A stretch of 64,000 nucleotides of DNA, from positions 4,685,383 through 4,749,382 of the forward strand of contig NC_030853.1 in the NCBI RefSeq assembly GCF_000208745.1. The letters are read 5' to 3'. The notes beneath the pieces are model-generated. The model ran no database searches, was not told the origin of the DNA, and saw nothing but the letters and a program-made list of their open reading frames with translations. Every line of letters starts with the position of its first letter. Positions within the stretch are counted from its first letter, which is position 1. A program made the translations under genes and the position numbers. The DNA comes from Theobroma cacao. Taxonomy: Eukaryota > Streptophyta > Magnoliopsida > Malvales > Malvaceae. Shown piece after piece: positions 57,886 through 64,000 of this stretch.

Positions 57886-60490
57886 CCTAAAGTTTGTGTC
57901 TATGAGGTATCTAAAAAATATTTTAACAGCAATCATGTGTGATTCTTTGGGTTGAGATTGAAAACGAGCACATAAACACACACTGAATTGTATATCAGGC
58001 CTGTTGGCTGTTAAATAAAGAAGTGATCTGATCATACCTCTATAGAGCTTTTGATCAACATCCTCTCCTTTTTCTCTAAATCAAGTCTGGTGGATGGACT
58101 CATTGGTGTACAAATTGATTTCATCTTTAGCATATCAAACCTTTTTAGCATGTCTTGAGTGTATCTTTCTTAGTTGATGAAGATTCCTTTCTCACTTTGT
58201 TTGATTTGAAGCCCAAGAAAATACTTCAACTCTCCCATCATGCTCATCTCAAATCCACCTTGCATCTCTTTAGCAAAGTTCTTGCATAAAGCCTCATTAG
58301 TTGCACCAAATACAATGTCATCAACATAAATTTGAACAACAATTAAATCCTTTAAGTATCTTTTAATAAACAATGTAGTATCAATGCTACCTCTAACATA
58401 TCCTTTTTCAAACCAGAAATTTTGAAAGCCTCTCATACCAAGCTCTAGGAGCTTGTTTCAATCCATACAAGGTTTTATGAAGTTTGAAAACATGATCTGG
58501 TTTTTCAAAGTCTTCAAATCCTGGTGGTTGTTCAACATACACTTCCTCTTGAATGAATCCATTTAAAAATGCACTCTTTACATCCATTTGGTACAATTTA
58601 AAATTCATAAAGCATGCAAAAACAAGCAACAACCTTATGGCTTCAATCCTAGCAATCGGTGTAACGGTTTAATCATAGTCAATTCCTTCCTCTTGGTTGT
58701 ATCCTTGGGCTACTAACCTAGCTTTATTTCTAACTACATTTCCTTGCTCATCTACCTTATTTCTAAACACCCATTTTGTTCCAACAATAGGGTGGTTTGA
58801 AGGCCTAGAGAATAATGACCACACATGATTTCTTTTGAATTGATCAAGTTCCTCTTGCATGGCCAATATCCAGCTTTCCTCTTTTTCTACGTCGTCAAAT
58901 GTCTTAGGCTCAATTTGAGATATGAAAGCTGAAAACTCACAAGTCTCTCTTGTTGCTCTCCTAGTCTTAACTCATTGAGAAATGTCACCTATGATTTGTT
59001 CTTGTGGATGGTCTTTTACATATCTCCAACTCCTTGAAAGATCACTATGCTGAATTTCTGTTCGTTGCAAATTTTCTAGAGGTGGAGTTTCATTTTCTCT
59101 TCTAGGTGAGCTTTCTTCATTATTGTTATTGTTCTCTAAGCTCATTTCCTCCATTTTCTTTTCTAAGATCTCTACATCATCATCATCAGCATGAATTTCC
59201 TTTTGTAAGGCATTGGACTCATCAAAAACTACATGGATTGATTCTTCAATAGTTAAAGTTCTTTTTTTGAAAACTCTATAAGCCTTTGAGTTTAATGCAT
59301 ATCCTAAAAATATTACCTTATCACTATTTGCATCAAACTTGCCTAAGGATTGTTTTTCATTGTTTAACACAAAACATTTACAACCAAAACTCCTAAGGTG
59401 TGAAATATTTGGTTTCCTACCCTTGTAAAGTTCATATGGAGTCTTTGATATCATGGCTCTAATTGAGACTCTATTAAGTATATATGCTGCTATGTTCACT
59501 GCCTCAGCCCAAAAATATTTTGGTAGGTTATTCTCACATAGAATAGTTCTAGCCATTTCTTTTAAGGTTCGGTTTTTCCTCTCTACAACTACATTTTGCT
59601 GGGGTGTTCTAGGTGCAGAAAAATTATGATCCAACCCCTTTTCATTGTAAAATTTCTCAAATTCATCACTTTCAAACTCTCCTCCATGATCACTCCTAAT
59701 ACTAATTATGGCTAGTCTTTTTTCATTCTCAACTTTCCTATAATGACTTATAAATGCTGGTAGAGCATCATTCTTATGAGCAAGAAAATAAACCCAAGTG
59801 TACCCAGAGTAGTCATCAACTATTACAAAGCCATAAGATTTTCCTCCTAGACTAGTTATACTTATTGGACCAAATAGATCAATGTGCAGCAATTCAAGAG
59901 GTCTAGTTGTTGACACAATCTTCTTAGTCTTAAAGGATGTTCTAACTTGTTTTCCTAGTTGGCAAACATCACATATTTTATCATTTTCAAATTTTATATT
60001 CGGCAGTCCAACAACTAGATTTTTCATAATTAATTTTGACATAGTATGCATGCTCAAATGTCCTAGTCTCCTATCCCATAGCCAGCTATCATTTTCAACA
60101 TTTGCCACTAAACACATTTCACAATTCATTTCAAGATCTTCAAGAAATACAACATACATGTTCTTTAATCTTCTTCCTATAAATGAGACTTTATTAGTGC
60201 TTATATCTATCACGTCACACTTATTTGAATCAAAGCATAGTTTAAATCCTTTATCACACAATTGACTAATGTTCAATAAATTATGTTTCAAGCCTTTAAC
60301 CAATAACACATGACTGATTTAAGTTCGGGAGTTCTTACCAACCGTTCCTATACCGTGGATTCTACCTTTTGAATCATCACCAAAGGATACGGTTCCTTCC
60401 TTTCTTTTGTCCAGCTTAGCAAATAGCATTTCATTTCCTGTCATGTGCCTTAAGCAGCCACTGTCCATATACCAAGACTGCTTCTTCTTG
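57886..60490 (-). pseudogene. Copia-2 pol: protease, integrase, reverse transcriptase
   Basis: The minus-strand order is protease (SWYMDSGCLRHMTGN, about 60470), then GAG-pre-integrase with an HHCC-type zinc site (LGHLSMHTM, CDVCQLGKQ). Integrase follows with catalytic Asp in LLHIDLFGP, Asp in SDHGGEF and Glu in VVVERKNRT. Reverse transcriptase shows WVFRNKVDEQGNVVRNKARL, MDVKSAFLNG and the YVDD box. This protease-integrase-RT order defines Ty1/copia. At least four in-frame stops (near 60320, 58972, 58669 and 58170) and frame changes near 58430 and 58040 disable it. RNase H continues at 52606. Damage is light, so copia-2 is moderately young. Confidence 0.92.
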
Positions 60491-60631
60491 AGTTGAGCTC
60501 TTGAACATGTCTCCTTTAAGTGCAGCTCAACCTACAAGATAGATTTTCAGTTTTTCTTTATATACCTTGATGGGTCCTTGATTGTTAGTTGCAATATAGG
60601 ATCCTTTTGGAACCCATATTTTTCTTATTTT

Positions 60632-62170
60632 CTACGTGCTTCTTTTCTTAAAACAATCATATGATAAATGACCAATTTTATTACAAATATAGCATCTAGA
60701 TAATGCATTAGCAGAATTTTTCTTGTAGTAGACATTTCTTTTTGAAGTTTCATTTTTCAAACTTTTAAGAGTTGTGTTTTCATTAAGTATTTTTTGCAAA
60801 GCTTCAGATTTATTGTCCAGCTCTAATTTCAAAACTTCAAAATCTGTTTTTGAATGTTCTAACTCAACTTGCAAAAAATTTCTTTGCTCAAAAGCAGAAT
60901 TGAACTTTTCTCTTATCTTTTCCAAATCATTTTCAAGAGATGCAGTCTTTATCTTTAAAGTCTTGTACTTTGAAAAGTATTTTTCAAATTCATCATAACG
61001 GCACTCATACTCATCTTGTAATCATCAATAGAAATATCACAAGGGGATGAGGATACCTCGGATTCATTATCCCGTGCCATCAAACACAAGTTTGCTTTTT
61101 CCTCAGCTTTTTCTTCCTCACCTTCAGAACTTGATGTGTCACCGTCTGACTAAGCAGTTGCCACCAGTGCCTTCTTTGATTTCTTGTTTTTCTTTGGAGT
61201 CTCATCTTTTAGTAATGGGCATTCAGACTTGAAATGTCCAGGCTTTTGCATTCGAAATAGGTTAGCTCATCCTCTTTGTTGGAGTTATTTTTGTTTCTAG
61301 TTCTCCATGAAGAACCTTGATCTTTTTTAAACCCTCTTCTAGCCAATCTCCGGTTTCTTTTGCCCATAAACTTTCTGAATTTCCTTACAACCAGTGCCAA
61401 CTTTTCATCATCATCATAGGATAGCTCTTTCAACTCTTTTTCAAGAATGTTGGCTTTTAGTGCAATACTCTTTTTCTTTTCTTTTGCTTCCCTCCTATCT
61501 TCTTCTTCCTCTTCCTTGAGTTCTAGCTCATGAGTAAGGAGAGAACCACAAATCTCATCTAGAGTAATAACATTTAAGTCATTGGCTTCTCGAATTACAG
61601 TCACTTTAGGCTTCTAATTTTTTGGTAGGCTTCTAAGAAGTCTTTTAACAATCTCATGCTTGGGTATTGGTTTCCCTAGCTGACTAAGTTTGTTTGTGAT
61701 GTTTGTGAATCTATCTAACATGCTGGTGATATCTTCATCGGGCTCTATCTTAAACATTTTATAATTATGGGTCAAGAGGGCTATCTTGGACTCCTTGACT
61801 TGAGAAGTCCCTACATGGATAATTCTAAGTTTATCCCACACTTGTTTAGCTGTTGTACAACATGATACTTTGTTGAATTCAATGGGAGTCAAGGCACAAT
61901 GCAATGTATTGATAGCCTTAAAATTTGTTTGGACTCTCTCAGTTTCAGCCTCGATCCATTCAGACATTGGCTTAGGCACATCTCATTAGTTACTACATTT
62001 AAGGTTGAGGGAATAAAGGGTCCTTCAATTATGATGTCCCACATTTCATAATCAATTGCTCTAATGTATATTGACATCCTAGTGCTCTAATAAAGATAGT
62101 TAGAGCCATCAAATAGAGGTGGTCTGTTTGTTGATTGTCCCTCAGCAACTATGGATATTTGGAGAGCCAT
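60632..62170 (-). pseudogene. Copia-2 gag
   Basis: The start codon is at 62170 (MALQISIVAEGQSTNRPP). The UBN2-type gag part follows (VKESKIALLTHNYKMF, HEIVKRLLRSLPKN). Next come an acidic Glu-run, a first zinc knuckle broken by a frame change (KPGHFKSEC-like, about 61240), a coiled-coil segment (60925-60750) and a second knuckle CYICNKIGHLSYDC (about 60680). A stop occurs in the NYLY segment near 62085, another at 61614, and frames change near 61980 and 61240. An IWVPKGSY segment follows the last knuckle, as in related gag proteins. Confidence 0.87.
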
Positions 62171-62212
62171 TTGGATCTTCCCAAGGGTGTTAAACCTTAA
62201 TAATAGGGGTTA

Positions 62213-62225
62213 GGCTTTGATACCA
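62213..62225 (-). other. Primer binding site of copia-2
   Basis: The minus strand reads TGGTATCAAAGCC, two bases from the 5' LTR; one mismatch to the usual tRNA-Met site. Confidence 0.88.
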
Positions 62226-62227
62226 CT

Positions 62228-62806
62228 TGTTGGTCCCAAGTAAATGTGCTAGAGGGCAGTGAATAGCACTTTTTGGCTCTTGGCAAGATGAGGAACTAAT
62301 TTAAAAAGCAATGAAAATAAAAACAGAGTAGACAATGCGTAGGAATTTAAAGTGGTTTAGTCCAAGACCTACATCCACTACCTTGATTATTCAACCAAGG
62401 ATTTTCCAAACTAATCCACTATGAACCGGTGAAATTCACAAGTTTTCACCAAGCTTTTACAATGGCTTTTACCAGGTTTAGCCAAAACCTTTCACAATAG
62501 TTTTTACCGGGATCAACTAAAAGCCAAAGCGATTTTTCAAAGGCTCAACCACAACCTTTCACAATGGTTTTTCATGGGCTCAACCAAAACCCCAACTGGT
62601 TTTTCAAAGGCTCAACCACAACCTACAACAGTGGTTATTCACGAGATCAACCAAAACCCTACAACTAACCTTTCAAGGCTAAGTTAGAACCTATACACTT
62701 AATCAAGCAATCCAAGCTTGAATAAATCCCTTAGAGTGACTTGCTCACTCTAAGTATATAGGAAGACAAGAAATAAGAAAGTACCTATGATCATTGACTT
62801 GATCTT
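62228..62806 (-). mobile_element. 5' LTR of copia-2, interrupted
   Basis: Nearly identical to 47883-48465 of the 3' LTR. It stops at GATCT (62801-62805), where a family C LTR starts. The homologous 3' LTR reads on without break at that place (about 48458). The rest is beyond the right edge. Confidence 0.85.
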
Positions 62807-63954
62807 TGTAAAGCCCAACCTTATAAAATACTTGTCATGACATACATGTGATGGATAGCATGTTTACATACTAGGAAAGCCCCGAAAAATCAACAAAAGT
62901 CGATATTGTACCTAGAAGTACAATAAAGTTGATATAAGCCTCGAACTAGGTCATATAGAGATTTTAAGGTGAAATTCAAAATTTTACAGTCAAGGAACGA
63001 CTTAAAATGGTGATTCGGAGTTTGAGGATTAATTTGGAGTCAAATCAAAATTTTCACTTTCTAGGGGTAAAATGGTAATTTTGCCACCTGAGGATAAAAT
63101 TGAAATATTTTAAAAGTTTTTTGATCAAGATTGATCACATTTGACTCATTGGAGTATAATTTGGGGTTGATAAGTGAAAAAGTTATAATTTTGGTATTTT
63201 TAGAGCATAGGGGCAAAGTGGTAATTTTGCCACCCAAGGGGCAAAACAGTAATTTTCCACCACCAGGACACTTGTCCAACACATAGTCTTCCCTTATCCT
63301 TATTTTGACCCTTGACTAATCATGTGGTGGAGAATTGAAGCATAATTATTAAAGTGTAAAAAGAAAAATGGACTAATAAGCATGTGACACGTGTCAAGCA
63401 AGAATATTTTATTATTTTCTACAAAAATCGGCCCATATTTATCCCATTCTTATTCTCCATATTCGGTCAAGACAAAGGAAAGAAAGGAAAAACTAGAACA
63501 AACCCTAGATAAGAGAATTTCAAGAAAAATTGTGGAAATTTCAAGGAATCAAGCAAGATAAGGTATGACTTTTCAATTTTTGCTTGAGATCTAGCATACC
63601 GATGCTTTATTTTCTTATTTCTATGGTTGAGAAGCATGATTTCATAGTGAATAAGTGGTAGGCCGAATGGGTATGGTGAGAGAAATGATGTTGGAATTAT
63701 TTGATTTTAAGTTATGTTAGTGATTAAGGTTAGTTTAGCATATTTAGAAGCAAAACAACAAGAAAAGAATCCATTTTTCCCATGAATCTTCATTGGCCGA
63801 ATCTTTCTTGATGTGTGTGGGTGATGGATTGTTATTATTTCAAGAGAAATTGCTTAGAAAGTGATGAATAATGGTGAGAAAATTAAGTAGGAAAAATCAC
63901 GATGTTAGTGCACTATAATGGTCAAATTTTTCCATGAAGAAATGGGAGGGTTTT
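62807..63954 (+). mobile_element. Partial long LTR, family C, plus strand
   Basis: It starts TGTAAAGCCCAACC and aligns with 24758 onwards, including the block GTACCTAGAAGTACAATAAAG, the AAACCCTAG leader-like block and the AAGCAAGATAAGGTATGA segment. It is cut at 63954 by an inverted copy of its own family. Confidence 0.82.
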
Positions 63955-64000
63955 TGTCACGACCCGAAACTCCCCATCGAGCCCGTGACAACCGCCGCGA
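63955..64000 (-). mobile_element. Start of an inverted family C LTR
   Basis: TGTCACGACCCG and the following bases are the reverse complement of the 3' end of LTR C (27660-27703). Only 46 bases are in the window. Confidence 0.75.

Noticed and set aside
59882..60265. Plus-strand open frame opposite integrase
   Set aside because: Shadow of the copia-2 pol frame on the other strand.
1..64000. tRNA or rRNA genes
   Set aside because: No cloverleaf with A and B boxes or rRNA core was recognised; the tRNA-like words are primer binding sites of LTR elements.

Overview
The window is nuclear DNA from a flowering plant, most probably a woody eudicot. It holds one ordinary intron-bearing gene inside a dense bed of nested LTR retrotransposons. 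It is AT-rich and shows no bacterial or organellar features. The species cannot be fixed from sequence alone.

Left block (1-13.3 kb): stacked retroelement debris. The order, from youngest to oldest insertion, is a minus-strand long LTR (family C, 1-1065) inside a minus-strand long LTR (family B, 1066-1863) inside the internal region of a third element (family D, 1864-5598). Family D ends in a 3.6 kb 3' LTR (5599-9203) and sits in the remains of another long LTR (E, 9204-11401). Beneath these lie a short LTR tail and the 3' end of a chromodomain-bearing Ty3/gypsy element (11542-about 13320). The LTR of that gypsy element was hit by a 746-bp hAT-type element (12218-12963) with a perfect 8-bp target duplication.

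Gene (13.6-20.0 kb, plus strand): a full-length, apparently intact SET-domain protein of about 501 residues that I recognise as the plant SDG40 type (class VII, Rubisco-LSMT/SETD3-like). It has five exons, all introns in phase 0, and a 4.35 kb last intron. Two short upstream ORFs precede it; the stop of the second overlaps the start codon.

Right block (20.9-64 kb): a very deep nest. A piece of Athila-like LTR (21958-22675) was entered by a minus-strand Ty1/copia element of the SIRE/Maximus type ('copia-1', from 22676 to beyond the window). Copia-1 was hit by a solo LTR of family C (24758-27703), a complete non-autonomous long-LTR element of family A (28051-37904, with an assembly gap), a hAT-type element (40409-40986) and a solo LTR of family B (42800-45494). 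Its 5' LTR was also hit by a second minus-strand copia element ('copia-2', from 47883). The pol of copia-2 is split by a solo LTR (52612-57880), which itself contains another solo LTR (54265-56880). The 5' LTR of copia-2 is interrupted at 62807 by a family C LTR, which is entered by an inverted family C LTR at 63955. Most insertions were placed by reading their target-site duplications directly.

No retroelement here looks able to move by itself: all gag, pol and accessory ORFs carry stops or frameshifts. The most unusual signal is shared by unrelated LTR families. Each carries an array of its own short self-complementary motif (CTCGCTGCAGCGAG, TTAACCGATTAA, TTAGTCGACTAA, AGTATCGATACC and AGTGCTATAGCACT types). 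The long-LTR families also carry a tandem hairpin of about 45 bp whose stems vary in a compensated way.
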